Below are positions 1-7,245 of a stretch of 41,464 nt of DNA, piece after piece. A program made the translations under genes and the position numbers. This stretch comes from an uncultured Candidatus Saccharibacteria bacterium (GTDB lineage Bacteria > Patescibacteriota > Saccharimonadia > Saccharimonadales > Saccharimonadaceae). How positions within the stretch are numbered: the first letter of the stretch is position 1; each line of letters starts with the position of its first letter. Below the pieces are notes generated by a model. The model was not told where the DNA came from and did no database searches. It worked only from the letters and a program-made list of their open reading frames with translations. The stretch is taken from NCBI GenBank assembly GCA_946414345.1, contig CAMKOB010000009.1:1-41464 (forward strand). The letters run 5' to 3'.

Positions 1-442
1 CAGTAGCAAAGACTGCAGTATCGTTCAGATCTACATCAATCTTAATGTCACTAGCCGTAATAGTAAGACTATTGCCGCCATTGTTCTTTAAATCGTCCAC
101 AAGCAGTACTGCACTAGCTAGATTAGAAAGTTTGTCTAGATTCATTACAGCCAGTGCACCTAATAGTACTACAACGGATAGTGTAGTAAGTTTAGCTACT
201 AAGTGTTTATTAGTATGAGTAGTAAAACGATTTACTTTTCTGCGACGAGATATTACTACAACCGTTCCTGCAATAATAGCAATTATTAAAACAGTAATAC
301 CAATAATTGGTAAAATCATACTAGTATTAAAACTCACTCCGTCTGTATGAGAGACGCTAAACATACCAGTATCTGGTGCACTAGTGTCTGGCACTACAGA
401 TGGGCTAGCATCGTTTACATTAATTAAGAGTTTTGATGACAT
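1..442 (-). CDS. Surface/membrane protein with PDTG motif near its N-terminus (3' end outside window)
   Basis: The frame is open from an ATG at 442 to the window edge (147 codons seen), so the C-terminus is missing. A short Ser/Pro/Asp-rich N-terminus carries a PDTG motif (residues 23-26). It is followed by a hydrophobic span (about 42-64), an Arg/Lys cluster (RRRK, 66-69), a second hydrophobic segment (about 85-100) and a polar, beta-like region. PDTG, a hydrophobic span and then positive charge is the layout of a sortase-type sorting signal, normally found at the C-terminus. The second segment could be the real export signal. The start is supported by AAAAGG upstream and a strong promoter at 489-517. 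Function is unknown; a cell-surface role is inferred. Confidence 0.6.
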   Translation of the reverse strand, partial: MSSKLLINVNDASPSVVPDTSAPDTGMFSVSHTDGVSFNTSMILPIIGITVLIIAIIAGTVVVISRRRKVNRFTTHTNKHLVAKLTTLSVVVLLGALAVMNLDKLSNLASAVLLVDDLKNNGGNSLTITASDIKIDVDLNDTAVFAT

Positions 443-488
443 ATGTCTTTTACCTTTTTGTGTTTGTGTTTATAAACTTTATAAAAAC

Positions 489-517
489 ATAATAGCGCAG
501 CGAAAAACAGATGTCAA
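489..517 (-). promoter_or_regulatory. Consensus-type promoter for the left-edge surface gene
   Basis: On the minus strand a TTGACA -35 (512-517) and a TATTAT -10 (489-494) are separated by 17 nt. The predicted start of transcription is near 482, giving a leader of about 40 nt before the ATG at 442. The -35 box begins just after the U-tract of the upstream small-RNA terminator. Confidence 0.7.
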
Positions 518-518
518 T

Positions 519-550
519 AAAAAAAAAGAACCAAACAAATATTTGATTCC
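519..550 (-). terminator. Intrinsic terminator of the small RNA
   Basis: On the minus strand GAATCAAA (549-542) pairs with TTTGGTTC (535-528) across a 6-nt loop, with one G-U pair. Nine U follow (527-519). Confidence 0.7.
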
Positions 551-700
551 ATTTATTAATCATATAACCAAACACCCACTCTAAAAGCTGATCACAACAC
601 ATTTTCTAGGCGGAATACAACCACAATAACACACACTGACCACCCTACACTTACCTCCAGGCTCCGGCCTCTCTCAACGGATTGATTTGGTCTGAACCTA
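519..700 (-). ncRNA. Putative stand-alone small RNA, about 180 nt, family unassigned
   Basis: This 423-nt gap between two genes holds a complete transcription unit without a convincing ORF. A promoter lies at 706-733 (TTGACA, 16 nt, TAAAAT) and would start transcription near 699. An intrinsic terminator lies at 519-550. ACCAAA near the 5' end can pair with TTTGGT near 595, so part of the RNA could close into a long-range stem. I could not match it to the conserved cores of SRP RNA, RNase P RNA or tmRNA. The size and isolation would suit a 6S-like or regulatory RNA, but that is a guess. A 66-codon frame at 651-851 crosses the promoter and was not accepted as a gene. Confidence 0.55.
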
Positions 701-705
701 CTTCC

Positions 706-733
706 ATTTTAGCATATGCCAATACGTTGTCAA
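706..733 (-). promoter_or_regulatory. Promoter of the putative small RNA
   Basis: TTGACA (728-733) and TAAAAT (706-711) on the minus strand are separated by 16 nt. The nearest protein start downstream is more than 250 nt away and has its own promoter. Confidence 0.6.
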
Positions 734-865
734 TATTGATTTTGAATAATTTTAATGTTTTAATATAAACTTTTCCACAACCAAAAACCAAAGCAAAAAA
801 ACATATCCAACAGAGACAAATTACAAAAACCGAACAAATAATACTTGACAAAATAATGATTATAT

Positions 866-1585
866 TTAACTATTTAATCCTGCGTCAAAATACATCAACA
901 CGTGATCCCATCCCCAACTCAAATCAAACCCAGACAGCACATACTCATTAAACTTGAAATACGGCAATCCATTAACATACTGCGTCATCCGTTTGGCATC
1001 TTCTTTCACTTGTGCTACAGTCTCATCATTTCTTACGCATTGCTCAAAGTCTTCACCAAGTCCCACGCTCTTCCCCATCTCAATCCAATAATCCCTGCCC
1101 ATCTTATTAAACTCCGAGAACGACGATTTACCCATACCTTTAAACCACTCGTTCCAAACCTTAGTTACAGCTAAATCGTAAAATTCCCAAAATTTACCTC
1201 TATCTCTTGCGCAATATGTTGCCACCGCCGAGTAACGCGACTCAATCGGCATCGATTCACCAAATTCAAACAAAAAGTCCGTTGCTCTTACCTCAATTAA
1301 GATATCATTGGCCTCTATATACCTTTCTAAATCTTCTTGGTGCTCTATCATTGCATTTTCAAATGCAATACAATATGGACACGCGATATCCGAATAGATT
1401 ATAAAATGGTTCCTGGCATCCAGATTTCCCATCGTCATTTCTTCATACCAAATTTCCCTCGGAGCTGAATTACCGCCACCGCCCATACTTGCACCAATTG
1501 CTACGCCAATTATAAGAACTATTACAACTATTAGCGCAATTCTACCTATCACACCCGCTATGTTTGACTTTTCGTTCGTTTCCAT
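866..1585 (-). CDS. Membrane-anchored DsbA-like thiol:disulfide oxidoreductase
   Basis: 239 aa. An N-terminal membrane anchor (about 13-33) and a Gly-rich linker lead to a thioredoxin-fold domain with helical insert. The CPYC active site is at 69-72 and a GLPYF cis-Pro loop lies near the C-terminus. This is the DsbA/DSBA-family layout seen in extracytoplasmic oxidases that introduce disulfides into exported proteins. The start at 1585 is supported by GAGGAG a few nt upstream, inside the preceding gene. The reading frame overlaps that gene by 44 nt, so the two are probably translated from one mRNA. The exact redox direction (oxidase or isomerase) is not decidable from sequence. Confidence 0.85.
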   Translation of the reverse strand: METNEKSNIAGVIGRIALIVVIVLIIGVAIGASMGGGGNSAPREIWYEEMTMGNLDARNHFIIYSDIACPYCIAFENAMIEHQEDLERYIEANDILIEVRATDFLFEFGESMPIESRYSAVATYCARDRGKFWEFYDLAVTKVWNEWFKGMGKSSFSEFNKMGRDYWIEMGKSVGLGEDFEQCVRNDETVAQVKEDAKRMTQYVNGLPYFKFNEYVLSGFDLSWGWDHVLMYFDAGLNS

Positions 1586-2201
1586 CTAACTCCTCTACTC
1601 TTTTGGCCTTCTTCGCCAAATATTTTTCATTAGTTATTATAGCATACATTTCGAGCCCCATCCGCTTTAAAGACAAAATCGCAATCACAACCGCCAACAC
1701 CGTTACTATACCAGATACTACACCAGCTATCGCAAAACTTCCTGTTGAAAAAATCATCCCAAGAAACGGCGTAATCAGAGTAGTGCCACAGGTTGGACAA
1801 CCAGCCCCTAGTGCAATCAAGCCAGTAATAATCCCCACCTTCTGTACGTTCTCCGAATTTTTATTCTTCTTATTCCAAAGTAACACAATTAGCCCAATCA
1901 AAATTCCCTGCAAAAGCGAGATAAAGAACACAAAAATCCAATCGGTAAATATCATATTTATACCGAATATCCCAATAATCGCCTCACCGATGATTCGCAT
2001 ATTCTTCGGAAAGCCCAACGCCCCCATTAACTCAAATTTCGTTAATCCACTAGATAATAGATTCATTAATGTTCCGAAAAATAAGAAAGCAATTACGAAA
2101 CCTATCCAGAACTTTTTCTCTTTCGTCGCCAAGAGAATTCCTTTTCCCGCCAAAATAAAGTCATCACACCATTTACGCCAATTAAACTTAATTTTCTTCA
2201 C
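1542..2201 (-). CDS. Polytopic membrane protein with CPTC motif, possible DsbA redox partner
   Basis: 219 aa with about four to five hydrophobic segments. A Cys-Pro-Thr-Cys motif (135-138) sits in a hydrophobic Gly/Ala-rich stretch near the start of a membrane segment. The N-terminus is basic (KKIKFNWRK), and the C-terminus is charged and probably cytoplasmic. I do not recognise a named family. The 44-nt overlap with the DsbA-like gene suggests coupled expression and, by inference, a functional link such as re-oxidation or electron delivery to its CPYC site, in place of DsbB/VKOR or CcdA/DsbD. It lacks the usual VKOR and DsbB motif sets as far as I can see. Confidence 0.6.
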   Translation of the reverse strand: MKKIKFNWRKWCDDFILAGKGILLATKEKKFWIGFVIAFLFFGTLMNLLSSGLTKFELMGALGFPKNMRIIGEAIIGIFGINMIFTDWIFVFFISLLQGILIGLIVLLWNKKNKNSENVQKVGIITGLIALGAGCPTCGTTLITPFLGMIFSTGSFAIAGVVSGIVTVLAVVIAILSLKRMGLEMYAIITNEKYLAKKAKRVEELDGNERKVKHSGCDR

Positions 2202-2222
2202 CCTACCTCCAACAAGTAATTA

Positions 2223-3500
2223 TTATTTAAAATCTTTAATTGTGTATTTTCCTGTAGCTACCTCATTCTCGCCGATTACAATGCCGGCCTTTGCTACAGA
2301 AGCAGCATATTTTAATTTATCCCCAATACCCTTACCCGCATAAACAACATCAACCAAGTTACCTTCTGCGCGTAATTTCTGAGCCACCTCCATAGCAAAT
2401 GGTATCTCTGAGTCCGTAATTGGACAAACACAATAATCAAGCAAACCACCAAATTTATTTTCATCGATTAAGCCGTACTCGTTCAACACATAGAATAAGC
2501 GCGTCAGTCCAATCGATATTCCCACGCCTGGCAAATGCTGCTCCGTGTAGTAACTAGCCAAATTCTCATATCGTCCACCAGAGCAAATTGAGCCAATCTC
2601 TTTATATTCGGGTATTACCGTCTCAAATACCGAACCAGTATAATAATCCAAACCTCTTACAATCATCATATCGGCAATGACCCCCCCCTTCAGACCCTGA
2701 GATTCAATCAAGCCTAGTACCGTCTCAAGTTCAGAAACTCCTGCCGTTAGTAAATCTCCACCAACTTTATCACGAATTGCCTCAAGTTTTGGCAATACCT
2801 CGTCGAGCGAACCATGAATCTCTGTAAATTCTTTCAACGTCTCAATCTGTGAGTCATCCAAACCCTCTTCGGCATAAGCCTCCACTGTCTTTTCCATCGG
2901 CACTTTCTCGGCATGGTCGATTATGCCAAAAACCTCATCAGATTTATCCGCAAGACCAAGCCCTACCAACAAACCCCCCAAAATCTTCCTGTTTGAAATC
3001 CTCACCATTATCTCTGGCTTCACAAATGTCTTCAAGGCTTCATAAGCCGTCATCACCACATCGGCATCATAAGACAGCGGCAACTTTCCCCGCCCAATCA
3101 CATCTATATCACATTGATAAAATTCACGAAAACGCCCTTTTTGCGCTCTTTCACCCCGGAAATTTCGCCCAATTTGCGTCACCTTAAAGGGGAATTTCAA
3201 ATCATTCTCGTGTTCTACCACATACCGAGCTAGTGGCACCGTGTGATCAAACCGCAACGCTTGATCGGCGTCGTCGGCAGTCTCATTAGTCTTGATTACT
3301 CTATAAATTTGTTTTTCTGTATCCCCACCAGCTTTAGCTAGCAGTATCTCTGTTCTATCAATTATGGGAGTTTCAATCGACAAAAAACCATGCGCATGAT
3401 AAACACTTGCAATCTGTTTCAAAAGGTTATCAAAAATAGCCTGTTTTTTTGGTAGTAATTCTTGCATGCCAGATATTGGCGAAGTATTTATCTTTTTCAT
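2223..3500 (-). CDS. hisS: Histidyl-tRNA synthetase
   Basis: A class II aminoacyl-tRNA synthetase that charges tRNA-His in the cytoplasm. Motifs visible are GMQELLP near the N-terminus, motif 2 (FRGERAQKGRFREF), the HisA-type GLDYYTG and a SGGRY segment, with a C-terminal anticodon-binding domain. Length is about 425 aa, normal for bacterial HisRS. ATGs lie at 3530, 3509 and 3500. The 3509 ATG overlaps the -10 box TGCTATAAT (TATAAT at 3508-3513), so the ATG at 3500, 7 nt past the box, is chosen. The mRNA should then be leaderless. The gene is divergent from tRNA-Phe. Confidence 0.95.
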   Translation of the reverse strand: MKKINTSPISGMQELLPKKQAIFDNLLKQIASVYHAHGFLSIETPIIDRTEILLAKAGGDTEKQIYRVIKTNETADDADQALRFDHTVPLARYVVEHENDLKFPFKVTQIGRNFRGERAQKGRFREFYQCDIDVIGRGKLPLSYDADVVMTAYEALKTFVKPEIMVRISNRKILGGLLVGLGLADKSDEVFGIIDHAEKVPMEKTVEAYAEEGLDDSQIETLKEFTEIHGSLDEVLPKLEAIRDKVGGDLLTAGVSELETVLGLIESQGLKGGVIADMMIVRGLDYYTGSVFETVIPEYKEIGSICSGGRYENLASYYTEQHLPGVGISIGLTRLFYVLNEYGLIDENKFGGLLDYCVCPITDSEIPFAMEVAQKLRAEGNLVDVVYAGKGIGDKLKYAASVAKAGIVIGENEVATGKYTIKDFK

Positions 3501-3507
3501 ACTTTTC

Positions 3508-3531
3508 ATTATAGCACAGATGTGGTACAAT
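3508..3531. promoter_or_regulatory. Divergent promoter pair, hisS (minus) and tRNA-Phe (plus)
   Basis: The minus-strand TATAAT (3508-3513) lies 7 nt before the hisS ATG. The plus-strand TACAAT (3526-3531) lies 9 nt before the first base of tRNA-Phe. The two -10 boxes are only 12 nt apart. Confidence 0.6.
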
Positions 3532-3540
3532 ATAAATATT

Positions 3541-3616
3541 GGCGCTGTAGCTCAGTTGGTAGAGCAGAGGCCTGAAGAGCCTTGTGTCACTGGTTCAAGT
3601 CCAGTCGGCGCCACCA
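3541..3616 (+). tRNA. tRNA-Phe (GAA)
   Basis: A full cloverleaf. The acceptor GGCGCTG pairs with CGGCGCC, the anticodon loop CTGAAGA gives GAA, the T-loop is TTCAAGT, and CCA is encoded (3614-3616). Confidence 0.95.
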
Positions 3617-3625
3617 TTTTTTTAC

Positions 3626-3677
3626 AAAAAAAGAGCCCCCGGCTTTACCCGTACTGATTGTACGGAAGTCGGGGGTT
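3626..3677 (-). terminator. Intrinsic terminator after the EEP-hydrolase operon
   Basis: A long GC-rich hairpin (3634-3677; AGCCCCCG side against CGGGGGTT side) is followed on the minus strand by CT and seven U (3632-3626). It lies about 40 nt past the stop at 3715. Confidence 0.8.
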
Positions 3678-3714
3678 GATTTGTCAATACTATAATGGCA
3701 AGCTTATCTGTAAA

Positions 3715-4458
3715 CTATAGTTCAATCAAAGCAACCAATGCCCTATGATCCGATATTGCAGCGTCAATTAAATTAAAACTCTTACATTTCAACTCATTTG
3801 TAATTAAAATATGGTCACATGCCACATCCTTTACGAAACGTACATTTCTCAACGTAGTTTTCACTTGATTTATTGCAGTTAAATCTTGCATAAAACCAAG
3901 TTCTCGCATAGCAGGTGATTCCGAGATCACATTTAAGTCTCCGCACATTACAGTTGGGCAATACCCATCCTTAATAAACTCTGCTACTTTATGCATACAT
4001 TCCACCGACGTCTTGTCCCCAAGGGGGTCCTTCAACCAATAACCATGATAGTTTACAACAGCTAACCCATTGTTTAGTATAACTTTCTGGACAGTATAAT
4101 ACTGGTTCTTCGCTTTTTGAAGATCCGAAAAACTCTTAATCACTATATATTCGCCTATTACGATCTTCTCTTTCGTGTCAACAAAAGGAATTTTACTCAA
4201 GATTGCATTTCCTATTTCAAATTGGCCGCTACCATCCAACACTTTCGTTCCGTAGTTAGAGGTTTTAAAGACATAATCAAACGCAGCCATCCTTACAATT
4301 TTATCTACCGTATCAACATATAGCTCTAAATAGTCGTTACAATCATCACTCCAAATCGCCTCCTGGATACAAACTACATCGTAATCGCCCTCCTTAATAA
4401 AACGAACCAATCCGTCTTTTATTCTACCGGTCCAACCATTAATTTGTAATACTTTCAT
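3715..4458 (-). CDS. Endonuclease/exonuclease/phosphatase (EEP) fold hydrolase
   Basis: 247 aa. Signatures of the EEP/DNase I-like superfamily are in order: CIQEA with the metal-binding Glu (about 30-34), the NYHGYW segment in the middle, GDLNV (catalytic Asp/Asn, about 173-177), and a C-terminal SDHRALVA with the catalytic Asp-His. All main metal and catalytic residues appear present. No signal peptide is seen, so it is probably cytoplasmic. The family covers AP endonucleases, DNases, phosphodiesterases and lipid phosphatases, and the substrate cannot be told here. It follows an anchored orphan gene by 6 nt and probably shares its mRNA. Confidence 0.85.
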   Translation of the reverse strand: MKVLQINGWTGRIKDGLVRFIKEGDYDVVCIQEAIWSDDCNDYLELYVDTVDKIVRMAAFDYVFKTSNYGTKVLDGSGQFEIGNAILSKIPFVDTKEKIVIGEYIVIKSFSDLQKAKNQYYTVQKVILNNGLAVVNYHGYWLKDPLGDKTSVECMHKVAEFIKDGYCPTVMCGDLNVISESPAMRELGFMQDLTAINQVKTTLRNVRFVKDVACDHILITNELKCKSFNLIDAAISDHRALVALIEL

Positions 4459-4464
4459 AATTAA

Positions 4465-5031
4465 TTAATTCATTAAAAACATCTTTTTGAAATCTTCTAT
4501 CGAATATGCTTCCCTACTACCCGGAATAGTCACATACTGATACGCACCGTTTTCCTCTGCAATGGTAAACGCTTCATCCGTCCAATTAAATACCCCATGC
4601 CCAGTAACCACTTCATTCCAGTCCGGACTACCATAAGACTTTGTAGTACTAACAGTATTAATATAAGAAAAGCCGTAATTAGCCTGATCGTTGTCGTCCT
4701 TATAAATATAGGTCTGGTATGTTCGCTCGCCAACACCTCCGTGAAAAACTGCAACATATCCATCTGGCACCGTATCTTGATCAGACGCATCTGTGTCGAC
4801 CAGACCACATTCTTCTATATCAACCAAGCCACATTCTTCTAGTTGAGACATTAAAAAATGTATCTGTTGATCTTGCTGCGAAATATATACCATAGCACAA
4901 ACGCTAAAAACAATACCACAAATAGCCAAAACAGAGGTAATAATAGTAATTATCTTCCATTTAGCATTATTATTCTTGCTATTATCCACAGTCAAATCCT
5001 CTATTATTGTATTCTGCTCCATTGTCCGCAT
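4465..5031 (-). CDS. Single-pass anchored protein of unknown function
   Basis: About 188 aa: a short polar N-terminus, a membrane segment (about 25-48), then an extracytoplasmic domain containing a tandem eight-residue repeat (EECGLVDI, EECGLVDT) and a Tyr/Asp-rich region. No known family was recognised. A longer frame reaches 5145, but a -10 box (TATAAT, 5056-5061; TTGTGA -35 17 nt upstream) puts transcription start near 5049, so the start is the ATG at 5031 or 5022. GGAAAG lies just upstream of 5031. It heads an operon with the EEP hydrolase. Confidence 0.65.
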   Translation of the reverse strand: MRTMEQNTIIEDLTVDNSKNNNAKWKIITIITSVLAICGIVFSVCAMVYISQQDQQIHFLMSQLEECGLVDIEECGLVDTDASDQDTVPDGYVAVFHGGVGERTYQTYIYKDDNDQANYGFSYINTVSTTKSYGSPDWNEVVTGHGVFNWTDEAFTIAEENGAYQYVTIPGSREAYSIEDFKKMFLMN

Positions 5032-5152
5032 TCTTTCCAAAATTCTTATGTCACAATTATAACACACTATCTCTGTAATCACAAAACAAGAAATATAGTG
5101 TTTTTTGCAATTATGTGATATAATATAACAGTGGCTAAAATCCACTTGTTGT

Positions 5153-5229
5153 GGGCTGGTAGCTCAGCTGGTTAGAGCACGGGCCTTTTAAGCCCGGTGT
5201 CGAGGGTTCGAGCCCCTCCCAGCTCACCA
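5153..5229 (+). tRNA. tRNA-Lys (TTT)
   Basis: The acceptor GGGCTGG pairs with CCAGCTC, the anticodon stem CGGGC/GCCCG closes loop CTTTTAA (anticodon TTT), and CCA is encoded. An extended -10 box (TGATATAAT, ending 5124) precedes it. Confidence 0.95.
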
Positions 5230-5238
5230 CAAAAAAAA

Positions 5239-5315
5239 GGACGCTTAGCTCAGTTGGCTAGAGCGTGTCTTTGACGTAGACAAGGTCAGAGGTTCAACTC
5301 CTCTAGCGTCCACCA
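5239..5315 (+). tRNA. tRNA-Val (GAC)
   Basis: The acceptor GGACGCT pairs with AGCGTCC, the anticodon loop TTGACGT gives GAC, and CCA is encoded. It lies 9 nt after tRNA-Lys and is surely co-transcribed with it. Confidence 0.95.
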
Positions 5316-5317
5316 AA

Positions 5318-5545
5318 TCATCTAATTATTTCCACCACCTTCTGGTGGCTTTTTTGTCCTCGACGTATCAAAATGCAGCTCTTCGCCACATGATAATAAT
5401 CCGCCAACACCCGCACAAGCGCCTCATTCGCTTCCCCATCATGTGCCTTTTCTCTTAAATAAACTGTCAAACCATCAAAAGAAGGAGCCACTTCTACGAG
5501 CGGCCCCTTCTTACTTCCAGGTTTTACTAAAACCGAAATAATCAT
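5318..5545 (-). CDS. DUF167 / YggU family protein
   Basis: 75 aa. The pattern KPGSKK near the N-terminus, a central LREKAHDGEANEALV and the C-terminal RRGQKSHQKV match the DUF167 (YggU/C15orf40) family. This is a small alpha/beta protein of unknown role, and the length is typical. The start overlaps the stop of the preceding membrane-protein gene by one base (TAATG), so translation is probably coupled. Its 3' end overlaps the tRNA-Val terminator on the other strand. Confidence 0.85.
   Translation of the reverse strand: MIISVLVKPGSKKGPLVEVAPSFDGLTVYLREKAHDGEANEALVRVLADYYHVAKSCILIRRGQKSHQKVVEIIR
5335..5355 (+). terminator. Intrinsic terminator of the tRNA-Lys/tRNA-Val unit
   Basis: CCACC (5335-5339), a TTCT loop and GGTGG (5344-5348) are followed by C and six T. 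It lies inside the 3' end of the oppositely oriented DUF167 gene, so one sequence serves as both codons and terminator. Confidence 0.75.
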
Positions 5546-5946
5546 TATTTCTTGGTATTGTTAGCAATATCCTGAGTATTACGCCAAATCATGATAAACA
5601 TCATCAAACCTTCGTAGGCAAGACGAACCAAGACTGGGCCGAGGATAAGCATTAGTAAGAATGAAAGGAAGCTAAAGCTAATCATCGAGAACGAAGCAAG
5701 AACTACATAGATAGTTGCAATGTAATAAATAACCTTTAGCAAAGTTTCAATCCACATAATTTTGAAGGCAAGAAAATCCTTCAACCATTTTAGAAACTTG
5801 CCTTTTGGCTCATTCTTGCCTTTGACAAACAAGAAATGGACCAAAATGCCACCTACTAGTGCAATAATCGCCGCAATGATTAGCCAGATACCGGCATCGG
5901 CAGCAGACGATCCTGTTGAGTAAGTTGATGTTGTTGTTGGAAACAT
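5545..5946 (-). CDS. Small polytopic membrane protein, DUF4282-like
   Basis: 133 aa. A Ser/Thr-rich N-terminus leads to a first hydrophobic segment (about 20-40), a charged loop (KGKNEPKGKFLKWLKDFLAF), and further hydrophobic spans at about 65-85 and 90-115. The later part, with a long hydrophobic pair ending in an Arg-Asn-rich tail, resembles DUF4282, which is a tentative match. AAAGGAG lies 6 nt before the ATG. A TTACAA, 16 nt, TAAAAT promoter (5977-6004) is plausible. It is the first gene of a two-gene operon with DUF167. Role unknown. Confidence 0.6.
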   Translation of the reverse strand: MFPTTTSTYSTGSSAADAGIWLIIAAIIALVGGILVHFLFVKGKNEPKGKFLKWLKDFLAFKIMWIETLLKVIYYIATIYVVLASFSMISFSFLSFLLMLILGPVLVRLAYEGLMMFIMIWRNTQDIANNTKK

Positions 5947-6027
5947 TTATAACTCCTTTACTTAAATGTTACCCCAATTTTAGCTTAAATAATTTAATTT
6001 GTAAAGACTTTTTGCTATAATTATCCT

Positions 6028-7221
6028 ATGAATAGAGTTCCGTTGGCTGAGCGCATGCGTCCAACCAAACTAAGCGACGTTCTTGGCCAAGAAGAAATTA
6101 TTGGCAAAGGCAAAATTTTAACTGAAATCGTCAAAAAAGGTGAGCCAGTTAATCTTATTTTTTGGGGCCCACCAGGCACCGGCAAAACTACTCTTGCCCG
6201 CATTTTAGCCCACGAATTTAAAGCTGATTTTGTTGAAATCTCTGCCGTCACCGCCGGCAAAAAAGATATCGAAGAAGTTGTTAAACGCGCCAAAACTAAC
6301 TGGAATTTAAAAACCCGCACAGTATTATTTGTAGACGAAATCCATCGCTTCAACAAAGCTCAACAAGATGCTTTTCTTCCCCATGTCGAGTCGGGACTCA
6401 TTACTTTAATCGGCGCCACCACCGAAAACCCATCTTTTGAAGTCATTTCTCCACTGCTCTCCCGCTCGCGCGTCGTCATCGTTAAACCATTATCTAAAGC
6501 CGCCATTATGAAAGTTCTAAAACGCGCTTGCAAAGAAGAAAGCGTTGATGTCAAATCCGAAGCTTTAGATTATATCGCTGAATTATCTGGCGGTGACGCC
6601 AGAAGCGCCCTAGGCGACTTAGAATTAGCTTTGTCCCTTACAAAAAACGTCACAAAAGACACTGTCATTGAGGCCGCCGGCAGAAAACTCCCTGGGTACG
6701 ATAAAAAAGGCGACAACCATTATGACACGATTTCCGCTTTCATTAAGTCCATGCGCGGCTCCGATGTCGACGCCGCTCTCTACTATTTAGCCAGGATGGT
6801 CCAAGCCGGCGAGGACCCAAAATTTATCGCTAGAAGAATGGTTATTTTTGCCTCGGAAGATATTGGTCTCGCCGGCAATGGCGCCCTAAGCCTCGCTACT
6901 GCTTGTTTCCAAGCTGTCGAGCGTGTCGGCATGCCAGAATCCGGCCTCATTCTCGCTCATACAGTAGTTGCTCTTAGTCTCTCCAAGAAGTCTCGCGCCA
7001 CCACAGATGCCTGGTTCAAAGCTCAAGACTTAGCCAAGCAAACCATGGGCGAGCCAGTTCCAATTTGGCTCCGTAACGCTCCCACCAAACTCATGAAAGA
7101 CCTTGGCTTTGGCAAAGGCCAAAAATGGGAATCCGGCTTCCACCTGAACAAAAACTACCTACCAGACATCATCAAAGACGAAGTAATTTGGAATAAAAAT
7201 AAAGATAATTCTGAGCATTGA
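6028..7221 (+). CDS. rarA: Replication-associated recombination protein A (RarA/MgsA), AAA+ ATPase
   Basis: 397 aa, near full length for the family. It carries Walker A GPPGTGKT (47-54), Walker B FVDEIHR (101-107), a TENPSFEV segment typical of RarA, a sensor region with GDARSAL, and the C-terminal tetramerisation region (ASEDIGLA). RarA is a clamp-loader-like ATPase acting at stalled replication forks. TGCTATAAT (TATAAT 6016-6021) ends 6 nt before the ATG, so the mRNA should be leaderless. It is transcribed away from the DUF4282/DUF167 pair. Confidence 0.95.
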   Translation: MNRVPLAERMRPTKLSDVLGQEEIIGKGKILTEIVKKGEPVNLIFWGPPGTGKTTLARILAHEFKADFVEISAVTAGKKDIEEVVKRAKTNWNLKTRTVLFVDEIHRFNKAQQDAFLPHVESGLITLIGATTENPSFEVISPLLSRSRVVIVKPLSKAAIMKVLKRACKEESVDVKSEALDYIAELSGGDARSALGDLELALSLTKNVTKDTVIEAAGRKLPGYDKKGDNHYDTISAFIKSMRGSDVDAALYYLARMVQAGEDPKFIARRMVIFASEDIGLAGNGALSLATACFQAVERVGMPESGLILAHTVVALSLSKKSRATTDAWFKAQDLAKQTMGEPVPIWLRNAPTKLMKDLGFGKGQKWESGFHLNKNYLPDIIKDEVIWNKNKDNSEH

Positions 7222-7245
7222 GCAAACCCAACAACGAATCTGTTA

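Noticed and set aside
651-851. 66-codon frame on the minus strand beside the left-edge gene
   Set aside because: The promoter of the putative small RNA lies within it, it has no good ribosome site, and its C-terminal part would be the small RNA itself.
1564-2343. 259-codon plus-strand frame opposite the CPTC membrane protein
   Set aside because: Antisense shadow, no promoter or ribosome site; the minus-strand gene has motif and overlap support.
3466-3657. Plus-strand frame crossing tRNA-Phe
   Set aside because: It runs through a complete tRNA gene; the peptide AVAQLVEQRPEEPC is the familiar artefact of tRNA sequence.
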